This document shows, in pieces, positions 17,858 through 27,564 of a stretch of 64,000 nt of DNA. The stretch spans positions 62,001 through 126,000 of the forward strand of contig NZ_JABMKW010000020.1 in the NCBI RefSeq assembly GCF_013204795.1. Reading direction: 5' to 3'. The stretch is from Pedobacter panaciterrae (lineage in GTDB: Bacteria; Bacteroidota; Bacteroidia; Sphingobacteriales; Sphingobacteriaceae). The notes under the pieces are model-generated. The model made no database searches, was not told where the DNA came from, and saw only the letters and a program-made list of their open reading frames with translations. How positions within the stretch are numbered: the stretch's first letter is position 1; each line of letters starts with the position of its first letter. A program made the position numbers and the translations under genes.

Positions 17858-18835
17858 CTACAGGGAGCTTCGAACTTCCAGCTTCCATGGATTCTCAACT
17901 GTGTTAATCCCTTTTGTTTTGATCAGCTTTGCCATGGTCTTTCCCATCAGCTTAAAGTCGGTAGAAAGTGTCGTGATCCCGCCGGCAAGAAGCTCTTTAA
18001 GGGGGGTGTCATTGTAAGATATGATCCCAAAATCAGTGCCTGCGGTAAGCTGTTGAGCAGTAGCCTGCTTCAGCAGATCCACCAGGTCCCTGTCATTCAC
18101 CACAATAAATAAATCACCTTTTTCTATTGTTCTTGTGGTAGTCACAGAAAGATAGTCGTGGCCAAACCCATACTTGCTGCAAAACACTTTAAGACCATCA
18201 TAACGCTCCAAAGGCTCCTTTTCTTCCTTTTGGATCATATAAATGTGCCTGTATTTGCGAATCAATTCTATGGCTGATTCCAAAGCCTCATAGGTATCTG
18301 TTTCAAAATTCTGCGCCACCGATGAATATTTTCCTTTCAAATCTGCATGGAAATGGTCCAGCAAAAACACCCTGCCCGATAAGGATTCCAACAGCGGTTC
18401 AATTCCCTGAAACTTTCCCGACATGATGATGTAATCTGTATACTTGTTGTTGGCATCATTTACCAGCGTCTCAAAAACCTTTCTGTTGTAATTATGAAAA
18501 TACAGATCAACTGTGGCGCTATTCCCGGCCGATTCCATAAAAGAGTTGAACAGGTCTTCTTTAAATTCATTGAATTCATTGAAGAGCAGGAATATATGAT
18601 GTCCTGTCTGAATTTTGGTGCTCTTCACAAAATAACCAACCCCGTGGTTTGATGCAATAATGCCTTTTGACATCAGTTCGCGTAAGCCCGCAAACACTGT
18701 GTCGCGCGATAAACCGTACTCAGTTCTGAAATCATTGATAGAAGGTATCCTGTCTCCATTCTTGTATTCCTCTGTGCCTATTCGGTCAATTACATGGCTT
18801 ACTACAAGTTTATATTTTGATTTATTTTCTTTCAC
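17858..18835 (-). CDS. GntR-HTH / LacI-sensor chimeric regulator (AraR architecture)
   Basis: A 325-residue transcriptional regulator. Residues ~6-72 are a GntR winged helix-turn-helix (NGDRIPSINDFRTEYGLSRD, TVFAGLRELMSKGIIASNHG). From ~78 a periplasmic-binding-protein-like sugar-sensing domain follows (DYIIMSGKF, YDGLKVFCSKYG, GDLFIVVNDRDLVDLL, DFGIISYNDTPLKELLAGG, PWKLEVRSSL). This chimera matches Bacillus subtilis AraR, the arabinose repressor. It diverges from the GH127-GH51 gene across 126 bases, so control of that gene by arabinose or an arabinoside is a strong inference. The start is GTG at 18835, with no better ATG nearby. Confidence 0.85.
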   Translation of the reverse strand: MKENKSKYKLVVSHVIDRIGTEEYKNGDRIPSINDFRTEYGLSRDTVFAGLRELMSKGIIASNHGVGYFVKSTKIQTGHHIFLLFNEFNEFKEDLFNSFMESAGNSATVDLYFHNYNRKVFETLVNDANNKYTDYIIMSGKFQGIEPLLESLSGRVFLLDHFHADLKGKYSSVAQNFETDTYEALESAIELIRKYRHIYMIQKEEKEPLERYDGLKVFCSKYGFGHDYLSVTTTRTIEKGDLFIVVNDRDLVDLLKQATAQQLTAGTDFGIISYNDTPLKELLAGGITTLSTDFKLMGKTMAKLIKTKGINTVENPWKLEVRSSL

Positions 18836-18900
18836 GTTTGATGTATTGCCGGCAAATATAGTTACTCATCAGTCAAACATCGTAAATAAAAAATAAAAAA

Positions 18901-18920
18901 TCGTACCAGTTCGTACCAGT
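18901..18920. repeat. Tandem TCGTACCAGT repeat, candidate operator of the GntR-type regulator
   Basis: Two exact copies of the decamer TCGTACCAGT lie head to tail in the regulator/GH127-GH51 intergenic space, and the following bases (TGTA) begin like another partial copy. The GTAC core recalls the AraR operator of Bacillus subtilis, whose consensus carries GTACGTAC. The repeat overlaps the presumed -33 element, a normal place for repression. Confidence 0.55.
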
Positions 18921-18941
18921 TGTAAAATATTTATATATTTG
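18910..18941 (+). promoter_or_regulatory. Candidate Bacteroidetes-type promoter for the GH127-GH51 gene
   Basis: TATATTTG at 18934-18941 fits the TAnnTTTG -7 element exactly. TTCG at 18910-18913 is a one-mismatch -33 element 20 bases upstream, inside the tandem repeat. The predicted start site falls about 14 bases before the ATG at 18962. Confidence 0.45.
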
Positions 18942-18961
18942 GAGACCTAACCACACACACA

Positions 18962-21900
18962 ATGAAATACCATTTCTTATTAAGCATCGGCATTACCACT
19001 GCTCTTTTTACCGATAGCATGGCACAAACCACTGGTGTTAACCAGAATGTCCAGCTAACCCAAAGCCTTAAAGCAAACATAAATGACGCTTTCTGGAGTC
19101 CTAAATTCGAGCTTTGGAGAACCACAACTGCCAACGATGTGCTGAATAAGTTTGAAGGACAACACCTGTCTGCAAAAGAACAGGAAAGTAATAATGTGTT
19201 TAACAATTTCGATAAGATTGCCCAGGGAAAAAAAGGAACAGGCAGTCATGCAGGTTTGCCCTGGTTTGACGGCTTGATCTATGAAAGCATTCGCGGAATA
19301 GGTGATCTCACCATTCAGCATCCCGATCCAATATTACAGGCACGACTTGATGGGTATATAGATCGTATCTATGCTGCTCAGAAGGCCGATCCCAACGGAT
19401 ATATCAATACCTATACCGATCTAATGGAACCAATCCATCACTGGGGAGATAACGGTGGGCTTTTACGTTTTCAGCACGATGTTTACAATGCAGGTATGCT
19501 CATAGAGGCAGGCGTTCACTATTATAATGCCACAGGTAAAACCAAACTGCTCGAAGTTGCTACCCGTTTTGCAAATTACATGAGCAACCTGATGGGGCCT
19601 ATTCCTAAAAGAAACATTGTACCCGCTCACTCCGGGCCAGAGGAAGCCGTTATGAAATTGTACTGGCTATATAAAAATAACCCTGGTCTTAAAAAGAAAA
19701 TGGATGTTCCGGTAGATGAAAAGGCTTATTATGATTTGGTAAGGTTCTGGATCGAAAATCGTGGTAACCACATCAACTACCCGCTTTGGCAAACCTGGGG
19801 CAACGACAAATCAGAACAGTGGATCAAGGATCAAAAATATAAAGAAGGAGCGGTAACCAATGCCACTCGCCCTACCTGGGGCGATTATGCACAAGATTCC
19901 ATATCTGTTTTCAAACAGAAAACCATAGAAGGTCATGCTGTGCGTGCCACTTTACTAGCTACAGGTATTACAGCCGTTGCTTTGGAGAGTCATGATCCTC
20001 AGTATATACAAACTGCAGATCAGCTGTGGAACAATATGGTTGGCCGTCGGATGTTTGTAACTGGCGGTGTCGGTGCCATTGCGCACGACGAGAAATTCGG
20101 GCCAGATTATTACCTTCCAACTGATGCCTATCTCGAAACATGTGCAGCTGTAGGTGCAGGATTTTTCAGTCAGCGTATGAATGAACTAACCGGCGATGGA
20201 AAATATATGGATGAGTTTGAACGCGTGCTGTATAACAACGTACTTACTGGTGTCTCTCTTTCAGGTGATCAGTATACCTATCAAAATCCACTCAATGCAC
20301 ATGATCATTCAAGATGGGCATGGCATTCTTGCCCATGCTGTCCACCTATGTTCTTAAAAATGGTTTCTGAACTTCCAAACTACATCTACGCATCTTCGGG
20401 CGATCGTTTGTTTGTAAACATGTTTATCGGTAGTGATGCCAATATCCGCCTGCCTGGCAAAACCCTAATCGCCATTTCACAGAAAACCAATTACCCATGG
20501 GAAGGAAAGATTAGCCTAACTGTAAATCCTGAAAAGGAATCGGCCTTTAGTTTAAGCCTCCGCATTCCAGGATGGGCAAGGGGGAAAGAAAATCCTTACG
20601 ATCTCTACCGCTCCGATCTGCCTTCATCATATACGCTGCTTGTAAACGGCAGCCCTGCCAAAGCCACAATGGAAAATGGTTATGCTGTAATCAGCCGCAA
20701 ATGGAAAAAAGGCGACCAGGTGGAACTCCAGCTGCCTATGAAACCGCGTTTTGTTACTGCAAATAATCAAGTAAAAGACTTAAGAAACAGCGTAGCAATA
20801 GCGTCAGGACCTATCGTTTATAGCCTCGAGGCAGCAGATAACACTAATGTTGAACAGTTGCAGATCGATACTACTGCAGCATTGCAATCGCAATACAAAA
20901 ACAACCTGCTAAAGGGGGTGAATGTGGTTACGGGCAAAACAGCTGACGGTAAAACTTTTACCGCTATCCCTTACTATGCTGTTGGAAACAGAGTCGCAAA
21001 AGGCTATAAAGTTTGGCTGCCGCTTCCTCAAACTGCACGAATTAAGGTAGATGTCGGTCAAATCCAAAATAAATTAAGCCCGCTGATCTACGGTTCAAAT
21101 ATTGAAGATGTGAACCACGAAATCTACGGGGGCTTTTACGACCAGCGCATATTCGGCGAGAGCTTTGAAGAACCTTCTACTGGTGTAAATCATAACCAAT
21201 GGAAAAGGTTTACGGGCTATTGGACAGCAAAAGACGGTGCGGTTGCCATTATCCCTGGCAGAAACACCAATAGTGAAGTATTCATGACCAGTTCGCATCT
21301 GATAGGTGTGGAGCCAGATCACAGTGCGAAATTGATTTATGAACCAAAAGAACTAACTAACGGGACCGTTCAAGCCGAGATCAGGTTTACCGGAAAAGGA
21401 GAAAGTGGTGCCCTGCTGGTTCGGGTAGCTAATGCCGGTGTAGGTGATGATGCTTTTGATGGATATGAGATCAGCCTGAGCAGAGACGGTAAAAAGATAG
21501 CCCTTGGAAAGCACCTGCAAAACTTTGAATCACTCAAAGAAGCAGCTGCTAGTTTTGATCCTGAAACATGGAATAAAGTAAAGGTGGTACTAAAAGGATC
21601 CGAGATTGAAGTTTTCCTTAATGGACAACAGATGCTTTCCTTTAAGGATGAGCGTAACCCCTTGCTTAAAGGAAAGATAGGTTTGCGTACCTGGAGATCA
21701 GCAATGGAGTTCAGGAATATCTCCATACAAGAAAACGGAAAAACAGAACCACTCAGCCTTGTCAATGCCGCCAATGAGCAGGTGAGCTATAATTGGGATA
21801 TCATCAGTTCAGGACAAGTAAAAGCCAATTTTGAGCTCGACAGCAATGTAGCCTATAATGGAAAAAAATCGCAGGTTATCACCTTTGCAACGGGTACCGG

Positions 21901-23449
21901 AAAAGTAGGAGTAGCCAACAGGAGTTTAAACCGTTGGGGTATTGCATTGCGTAAAGGGCAAACTTTTCAGGGAAGGGTATACCTAAAGGCAGAAAAACTA
22001 AGCGGCCCTGTAAGTATCGCGCTTGAAAGTGCTGATGGCAGCAAAACATATGCAATCAAAAAATTAAACGGTATAGGTGCCAACTGGAAGAAGTATGCAT
22101 TTACATTGACCTCTGGCACCGCAGATAAAAATGCCAGATTGGCTATCTATATTTCTTCAAAGGGTAAACTTTGGATAGATCAGGCAGTACTTATGGGCAC
22201 TGGTAAAGATCAGTTTAAAGGCTTGCCAATCCGGGCCGATATTGGCAATATGCTGGTGTCGCAAGGGCTAACCTTTTTGCGTTATGCCGGAACTATGGTG
22301 AATTCCCCGGAATACAGGTTCAAAAAAATGATTGGCGATCCCGACAAACGACCCCCATATCGAGGCCACTGGAATTGGTATACCACCAACGGTTTTGGGA
22401 TAGAAGAGTTTCTTAAGTTTTGTGAAGCAACAGCCATAACACCTTGTTTTGCCATAAACATCTATGAAACACCGGAGGATGCGGCTGATATGGTAGAATA
22501 CCTTAATGGAAATGTGAATACAGAATGGGGGGCAAAGCGTGCCAAAAACGGACATCCAAAACCTTATGGAGTAAAATATATAGAGATCGGGAATGAGGAG
22601 GTTATTTTTAATGGCGATAACAAAAAAGCATATGAGGAATATGTAGCACGCTTTAATCTCTTGTATGCAGCCATGAAAAAGAAAGATAGTTCTTTAAAAT
22701 TCGTGCATGCAGCTTGGTGGCGCCCTGAATCGCCTAATATGGAGTACGTATTCAGGGAACTTAACGGCAAGGCCGATTATTGGGATCTCCATGTAGGTGG
22801 TGATGATCCAAAGGCAGGTCTGGATACGGATAAGCAACTTGCAGATATGCAACGTATGTTTAAGCAATGGGATCCGGCAACCCAAATGAAAGTTGCCGTT
22901 TTTGAAGAGAATGGCAGTAAACATGGTATTCAGCGCGCCTTGGGGCATGCTACTAATCTGAATGCAATCCGCAGACATAATGAATTTGTACTAACTTCAA
23001 GTCCCGCCAACGCACTGCAACCTTATCAGCAGAATGACAATGATTGGGATCAGGGTCAGATTTTCTTTACCGCGGGCAAGGCCTGGGGGATGCCCCCATT
23101 TTATGCACAGAAGATGCAGGCAGAGAATTATTTACCCTTACGTGTTTTAAGTAAAGTAGAAGGTGCTCTGGATGTAACAGCAGCGCGTAGCGAAGATGAA
23201 AAGACCTTGGCATTACACATTGTAAATATCAGTGCTGAGGCCATTACTACTGCAATTGAGCTTAACGGATTTGAAGGTAGAAATCCAGAGACCGAAGTTT
23301 ATGTGTTGTCGGGTGAACTTACTTCAAAGAATACACCTTCCGAACCTGAACGGTATAAAACAGTAAGCTCAAAGGTAAATCTAAGTGGAGACGCACCTAA
23401 ATATAGCTTCCCGGCACATTCTTACACCATTTTAAAATTTAAGAGATAA
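18962..23449 (+). CDS. Bifunctional GH127 beta-L-arabinofuranosidase / GH51 alpha-L-arabinofuranosidase fusion
   Basis: A 1495-residue exported protein (signal peptide ending SMAQ). Residues ~30-690 are a GH127 (DUF1680) enzyme: the zinc/Cys site is complete, with Glu392 and Cys394 in YLETCAAVG and Cys457, Cys459 and Cys460 in HSCPCCPP. In characterised GH127 the Cys of the CC pair is the nucleophile. From ~690 a second enzyme begins (PLIYGSNIEDVNHEIYGGF). It has a LamG-like insert (residues ~800-930), a CBM4/9-like module (~945-1070), and a GH51 barrel with acid/base Glu1212 in EIGNEE and probable nucleophile Glu1315 in VFEENG. A single signal peptide serves both. Together they could remove beta- and alpha-linked L-arabinofuranose from one polymer. 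Neither half is truncated. Confidence 0.87.
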   Translation: MKYHFLLSIGITTALFTDSMAQTTGVNQNVQLTQSLKANINDAFWSPKFELWRTTTANDVLNKFEGQHLSAKEQESNNVFNNFDKIAQGKKGTGSHAGLPWFDGLIYESIRGIGDLTIQHPDPILQARLDGYIDRIYAAQKADPNGYINTYTDLMEPIHHWGDNGGLLRFQHDVYNAGMLIEAGVHYYNATGKTKLLEVATRFANYMSNLMGPIPKRNIVPAHSGPEEAVMKLYWLYKNNPGLKKKMDVPVDEKAYYDLVRFWIENRGNHINYPLWQTWGNDKSEQWIKDQKYKEGAVTNATRPTWGDYAQDSISVFKQKTIEGHAVRATLLATGITAVALESHDPQYIQTADQLWNNMVGRRMFVTGGVGAIAHDEKFGPDYYLPTDAYLETCAAVGAGFFSQRMNELTGDGKYMDEFERVLYNNVLTGVSLSGDQYTYQNPLNAHDHSRWAWHSCPCCPPMFLKMVSELPNYIYASSGDRLFVNMFIGSDANIRLPGKTLIAISQKTNYPWEGKISLTVNPEKESAFSLSLRIPGWARGKENPYDLYRSDLPSSYTLLVNGSPAKATMENGYAVISRKWKKGDQVELQLPMKPRFVTANNQVKDLRNSVAIASGPIVYSLEAADNTNVEQLQIDTTAALQSQYKNNLLKGVNVVTGKTADGKTFTAIPYYAVGNRVAKGYKVWLPLPQTARIKVDVGQIQNKLSPLIYGSNIEDVNHEIYGGFYDQRIFGESFEEPSTGVNHNQWKRFTGYWTAKDGAVAIIPGRNTNSEVFMTSSHLIGVEPDHSAKLIYEPKELTNGTVQAEIRFTGKGESGALLVRVANAGVGDDAFDGYEISLSRDGKKIALGKHLQNFESLKEAAASFDPETWNKVKVVLKGSEIEVFLNGQQMLSFKDERNPLLKGKIGLRTWRSAMEFRNISIQENGKTEPLSLVNAANEQVSYNWDIISSGQVKANFELDSNVAYNGKKSQVITFATGTGKVGVANRSLNRWGIALRKGQTFQGRVYLKAEKLSGPVSIALESADGSKTYAIKKLNGIGANWKKYAFTLTSGTADKNARLAIYISSKGKLWIDQAVLMGTGKDQFKGLPIRADIGNMLVSQGLTFLRYAGTMVNSPEYRFKKMIGDPDKRPPYRGHWNWYTTNGFGIEEFLKFCEATAITPCFAINIYETPEDAADMVEYLNGNVNTEWGAKRAKNGHPKPYGVKYIEIGNEEVIFNGDNKKAYEEYVARFNLLYAAMKKKDSSLKFVHAAWWRPESPNMEYVFRELNGKADYWDLHVGGDDPKAGLDTDKQLADMQRMFKQWDPATQMKVAVFEENGSKHGIQRALGHATNLNAIRRHNEFVLTSSPANALQPYQQNDNDWDQGQIFFTAGKAWGMPPFYAQKMQAENYLPLRVLSKVEGALDVTAARSEDEKTLALHIVNISAEAITTAIELNGFEGRNPETEVYVLSGELTSKNTPSEPERYKTVSSKVNLSGDAPKYSFPAHSYTILKFKR

Positions 23450-23456
23450 GCAGACT

Positions 23457-24167
23457 TTAACTTTTAAGCCCCAACTTCTTATTTACCACATCCTTATAGG
23501 TTTCGCCAATTGGCAGGTAGTTCTTATCGATCACAATCCTGCCTCGCTCTACAAAATCAATATGGCTGGTGTTAATGATATACGACTTGTGTATCCTTAA
23601 GAAAAGATGTTGGGGAAGGATCAATTCAATGTGTTTCATGCGCTCCAATGAAAGCACTCTGCCTCCAGAGGTATGAAAACTGATGTAATCGCCCAGGCCT
23701 TCAATGTAGTGGATTGATGAAAACAAGATTTTCTGCAGCCTGTGCTCAACCTTAATAAAAATATGGTCAGGTTCCATCGCCTCCGGAGCGTTTAAATTCA
23801 TTCGTTTCTTAGCCTTGTTTACTGCAATCAAAAATCTTTCAAAAGTGATGGGCTTCATTAAGTAATCAATTGCATCGTATTCGAAGCCAGTTAAGGCATA
23901 TTCCGGATAGGCTGTTGTGAGGATGACCTTTGTTTGTCTCTGACGAATGATATTCATTACCTCGATACCCGTAAGGTTGGGCATTTGAATGTCCAGGAAG
24001 ATCAGGTCGACGTTGCCGTTATGAATGAGATCGACAGCTGCTGTCGGGTCTGTGGTTTTCAATATCAGTTCAAGGCCGTTTGTACGCATTACATAATCTG
24101 CCAGTAACTTAACGGCATGGATCTCATCATCGAGGACTATGCAGTGCAGGATGTTACCATTCTTCAT
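23457..24167 (-). CDS. LytTR-type response regulator
   Basis: A 236-residue response regulator. The receiver domain (residues 1-120) has the acidic pair DD at 13-14 and the phospho-acceptor Asp59 in LIFLDIQMP. Residues ~135-235 are a LytTR DNA-binding domain (HIFIKVEHRLQKILFSSIHY, FLRIHKSYIINTSHID, LPIGETYKDVV). The start overlaps the 3' end of the kinase gene by 14 bases, so the pair is translationally coupled. Targets of Bacteroidota LytTR regulators are usually nearby envelope or transport genes; the receptor at 25308 is the obvious candidate. Confidence 0.92.
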   Translation of the reverse strand: MKNGNILHCIVLDDEIHAVKLLADYVMRTNGLELILKTTDPTAAVDLIHNGNVDLIFLDIQMPNLTGIEVMNIIRQRQTKVILTTAYPEYALTGFEYDAIDYLMKPITFERFLIAVNKAKKRMNLNAPEAMEPDHIFIKVEHRLQKILFSSIHYIEGLGDYISFHTSGGRVLSLERMKHIELILPQHLFLRIHKSYIINTSHIDFVERGRIVIDKNYLPIGETYKDVVNKKLGLKS

Positions 24168-25182
24168 TGTTCAGTTCAAGTTTAACTGTAAATTGATGTT
24201 CATTGTCTCTGATATCCAATTTGTAACGCCCTTTAAAAAGCAGTTCAAGTCTCTTCGTTACGTTGCCTATTCCAATCCCTCCGGTAAAATCCTTGTTTTT
24301 ACTCGCTTTGGTATTGATACATGAAAATATCAGCTCAGCACCAGCCATATTGATGTCTATCCATAGCCATTCTTTACTTTCCGAGACATCTCCATGTTTA
24401 AAGGCATTTTCTATAAAGGGGATTAGCAATAAGGGCGGCACCTTCATTTCTTTTACATTACCAGTTACCTTCATATTAACGGCAACAGGGTTTTCAAAAC
24501 GTAATTGCTGAAGGGAGATGTATTTCTCAATGTAACTGATCTCCTGCTCCAGTTCTATTTTTTCACTGCTGTCGTAGAGCATATACCTCAGCAATTCCGA
24601 AAGTCCTGCTATTGCCGGTAAGGCTTGCTCGGATTTGTGGTAAACAAGGGAATAAATTGTATTGAGGTTGTTGAATAGAAAATGCGGGTTGACCTGTGAG
24701 CGAAGGAATGAAAGCTCTGATGTGCGGTTCTGTAGTTCTAATTCTTTTTGCTCTAATTCCTTCTGCCGGGTGTACCTTATAAAATAGAATACCATTGCAA
24801 AAATGGTGTTTAACACATAAATGAGTATGTTATTTCTAAAAAAGAGGCTTAATCTTACAGGGTCAAGAGATAGTGCTATAGTTACTACATAGCTGATAAA
24901 TAGACAAACCATAAAACAAACACTTATAATAAGCGCCATGGTAATCGTTAGATGCATATACTTCCGTGTAGGGTAGTACTTATACATTACCAGATAGGTC
25001 GACAACACGAACAGGAATGAGATACTCATATCTGTTACCATACTTAGCAATTGCACTGTTAAACTACGTTCATCTACCAGCGTCCACTTCCCATGGAGTA
25101 AGCCTGGTAGGTGCCCACTCACATGAACTAGCATGTAAAAAATAATAAAGGCACCCAACAGAAGCCATAGATTTTTCTTCAT
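24154..25182 (-). CDS. LytS-type sensor histidine kinase (His_kinase family)
   Basis: A 342-residue membrane kinase with about four N-terminal transmembrane helices (residues ~5-135), then a coiled linker rich in Glu/Lys. The family signature FLRSQVNPHFLFNNLNTIYS carries the phospho-acceptor His167. The ATPase region has IPFIENAFKHGD (N box) and GGIGIGNVTKRLELLF. The open frame begins with TTG at 25188, but the ATG at 25182 is the natural start. It acts with the LytTR regulator encoded immediately downstream. The periplasmic loop between the first helices is short, so it may sense membrane state or an interacting protein. Confidence 0.9.
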   Translation of the reverse strand: MKKNLWLLLGAFIIFYMLVHVSGHLPGLLHGKWTLVDERSLTVQLLSMVTDMSISFLFVLSTYLVMYKYYPTRKYMHLTITMALIISVCFMVCLFISYVVTIALSLDPVRLSLFFRNNILIYVLNTIFAMVFYFIRYTRQKELEQKELELQNRTSELSFLRSQVNPHFLFNNLNTIYSLVYHKSEQALPAIAGLSELLRYMLYDSSEKIELEQEISYIEKYISLQQLRFENPVAVNMKVTGNVKEMKVPPLLLIPFIENAFKHGDVSESKEWLWIDINMAGAELIFSCINTKASKNKDFTGGIGIGNVTKRLELLFKGRYKLDIRDNEHQFTVKLELNNEEW

Positions 25183-25307
25183 ACTCAAAAATACACTATT
25201 TAGCTCATCAGAATATGCCCCTTTTTAAGCGTTTGTCGAGGACATCGCCTTGTTCACCGATTAGTCTTTTCCTGAAAGCCCTGCGGAGCTAATTTGGTTG
25301 AAACTTA

Positions 25308-27488
25308 ATGCTAATTATGATGAAAATTTTTCTATTACTCTGTCTAATCGCAACTTCTTCCTTGGCTCAAACAACGGACCTTAAAGAAGTAAAAATTACC
25401 ACCCGTAAAAAGGCTATAGAGCGTAAAATTGACCGCACTGTAGTAAATGTTGATGGCCTTATTAACGTTGCTGGCACCAATGCATTTGAGCTCTTAGGCA
25501 GGCTGCCTGGCCTAAGGGTTACCGAAGAAGGTACAATTAACCTGATGGGTAAGGGAGCTACGGTTTATATTGATGGCAAATTAACGTATTTGTCGGGCGC
25601 CGATCTGATGTCTTATTTAAAAACAATGGGAACAGATCAGCTGGATAAGGTCGAGCTGATACCCAATCCTCCAGCCAGGTACGATGCAGCGGGTAGTGGT
25701 GGCGTTATCAATATCTTAACAAAAAAAAGCAAACAGGAGGGGTTCAATACCGGTATAACTTTAAACGGCGGAAAGGGTATTTACAGAAAAGTAAATGGCT
25801 CCTTCAATTTTAACTATCGCATAAACAAACTAAACCTTTTCACAAATGTAGGGGCAGGTAACCCTAAAGATTTCCAGAATTCCTCGGCAACCCGAAGCTT
25901 TAAAAATGAGACAGGGAGCTTAACTTCAATACTGGAACAGCAAGGCGAAATACTTTACAACAGGCACAACAGTAATGTAAAAGTAGGAGTCGATTATTAC
26001 CTGAACAAAAGAACCACCATTGGTTTTATTTTCAATGGGCTAAGGAATCGGGTTAACGAACATGGAGGGATTGAAAATTTAATGATGAATGGCAATCGTG
26101 AATTGGACTCTATGGTAAACTCCAGTCATAGCGTAAACAACCTGTTCAGGAACGGTACGATGAATTTAAATATGCTGCACCAGTTCGATAGTACAGGAAC
26201 CGAGCTCAGTATGGATGTCGATTACACACACTACAATTCCACCAACAACCAGCTTTTTGGCAACAATAGTTACAATGCCTCTGGTCAGGCATTGGGCTTA
26301 GAGCGCATCAGGGGGGATCTTCCAAGAACAATAGATATCTTTTCGGCCCGGGCGGATTATTCATTCTCATTAAAAAATAATTACAAACTCAGTGCGGGTC
26401 TAAAATCAAGCTTTATAAAAACAGATAATCATGCCAACTACTTTTCTGGCGCTGCTGAACTGGAACAACCAGATTACAATAGAACAAACGCATTCTTATA
26501 TCGCGAAAACATCAATGCCTTATATGTCGAGGGGTACCGTGAATTTGGTAAGCTTGGTGTTAAGGTGGGGCTTAGGACGGAACATACCAGTTCCAAAGGG
26601 GATCAGCTGGGGAACATACAAAAATCCGATTCATCCTTTGTAAGGAATTACTTCAATGCTTTTCCGTCATTCTTCCTTTCCTATAAGCCCGATTCTACAA
26701 ACCAGAATCAGTTCTTTTTAAGCTATGGAAAACGCATCAACAGACCTGCTTATGATCAGCTGAATCCTTTTCTTATGGTCGTGCAAAAGTATAATCAGGA
26801 GTCTGGTAATCCATTTCTTAGTCCCGAGTTTACCAATAATATTCAGCTCACTCATGTATTTAAAGATAAACTGACCACCAACGTTTATTATTCATTTATG
26901 TCCAATACCAGCAGCCCTGTTATCAAAGCCATTAATGATGTATATATCAAGAGACCAGAAAACGTCGGATCTGTTATCATAACAGGATTAATGCTTTCGT
27001 ATAATCAGGATATTTTCAAATGGTGGAATGCCGATTTTATGGTCAATCCTGAGCGGGTACATTTACAATCCGAGTTCAATGGGATTACTGTAGATACAGC
27101 TGTGGTTATGCAGTCGTTTAACTGGTATAACCGCTTTTCTTTAGGCAAAACCTGGAGTGCGGAACTTGCTTTTGACTGGGGAGGCCGAAATTATTCCAAT
27201 CAGGTAACAACTTTTGGGATAGGAGGTATTAGAGCAGGAGTTAAAAAGCAACTGTTTTCAGGTAATGGTTCCATAGGGGTTAATGGTAGCGATTTATTCT
27301 ATTCAGCCATACGCAAAGGCAGTATCCATAATGTAGTTGGTTCCAGTGCTACATTTAGAAACAGGCAGGATACCAGAACAGTTATACTTTCTTTCAGTTA
27401 TAGGATCAGCAAAAATGCCAAGAACAACAAGCGCTTAAGAGACCGTAATGGCGCCTGGGATGAACAGAACAGGATTAAAGGGTTGTAA
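25308..27488 (+). CDS. TonB-dependent outer-membrane receptor, OMP_b-brl_3 type, no N-terminal regulatory domain
   Basis: A 726-residue outer-membrane protein. After the signal peptide (ending SSLAQ) the mature chain begins directly with a short TonB-box-like region and a plug domain (TVVNVDGLINVAGTNAFELLGRLPGLRV, GKGATVYIDGKLTYLSG, DKVELIPNPPARYDAAGSGGVINI). The remainder is a beta-barrel with the OMP_b-brl_3 ending NARSS... replaced here by SFSYRISKNAKNNKR. Many relatives carry a carboxypeptidase-regulatory domain in front; this one does not. Three ATGs (25308, 25317, 25320) are possible starts; 25317 gives the cleanest signal peptide. It diverges from the LytS kinase gene, suggesting control by that pair. 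The ligand is unknown. Confidence 0.83.
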   Translation: MLIMMKIFLLLCLIATSSLAQTTDLKEVKITTRKKAIERKIDRTVVNVDGLINVAGTNAFELLGRLPGLRVTEEGTINLMGKGATVYIDGKLTYLSGADLMSYLKTMGTDQLDKVELIPNPPARYDAAGSGGVINILTKKSKQEGFNTGITLNGGKGIYRKVNGSFNFNYRINKLNLFTNVGAGNPKDFQNSSATRSFKNETGSLTSILEQQGEILYNRHNSNVKVGVDYYLNKRTTIGFIFNGLRNRVNEHGGIENLMMNGNRELDSMVNSSHSVNNLFRNGTMNLNMLHQFDSTGTELSMDVDYTHYNSTNNQLFGNNSYNASGQALGLERIRGDLPRTIDIFSARADYSFSLKNNYKLSAGLKSSFIKTDNHANYFSGAAELEQPDYNRTNAFLYRENINALYVEGYREFGKLGVKVGLRTEHTSSKGDQLGNIQKSDSSFVRNYFNAFPSFFLSYKPDSTNQNQFFLSYGKRINRPAYDQLNPFLMVVQKYNQESGNPFLSPEFTNNIQLTHVFKDKLTTNVYYSFMSNTSSPVIKAINDVYIKRPENVGSVIITGLMLSYNQDIFKWWNADFMVNPERVHLQSEFNGITVDTAVVMQSFNWYNRFSLGKTWSAELAFDWGGRNYSNQVTTFGIGGIRAGVKKQLFSGNGSIGVNGSDLFYSAIRKGSIHNVVGSSATFRNRQDTRTVILSFSYRISKNAKNNKRLRDRNGAWDEQNRIKGL

Positions 27489-27504
27489 AGTCTGCGGTTT
27501 AAAA

Positions 27505-27543
27505 TAACAAGGGGGTGTTCAAAAGTATGAACGCCCCCTGTTA
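27505..27543. terminator. Bidirectional hairpin terminator
   Basis: The arm TAACAAGGGGGTGTTC (27505-27520) pairs with GAACGCCCCCTGTTA (27529-27543) with one bulged A and one G-U pair, around an 8-base loop. It lies between the convergent receptor and metalloprotease genes. Confidence 0.7.
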
Positions 27544-27564
27544 CTATTAACTAACCTTCCCTAA

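Noticed and set aside
21095..22978. Several minus-strand ORFs inside the GH127-GH51 gene
   Set aside because: They lie opposite a coding frame with complete catalytic motifs and have no independent features.
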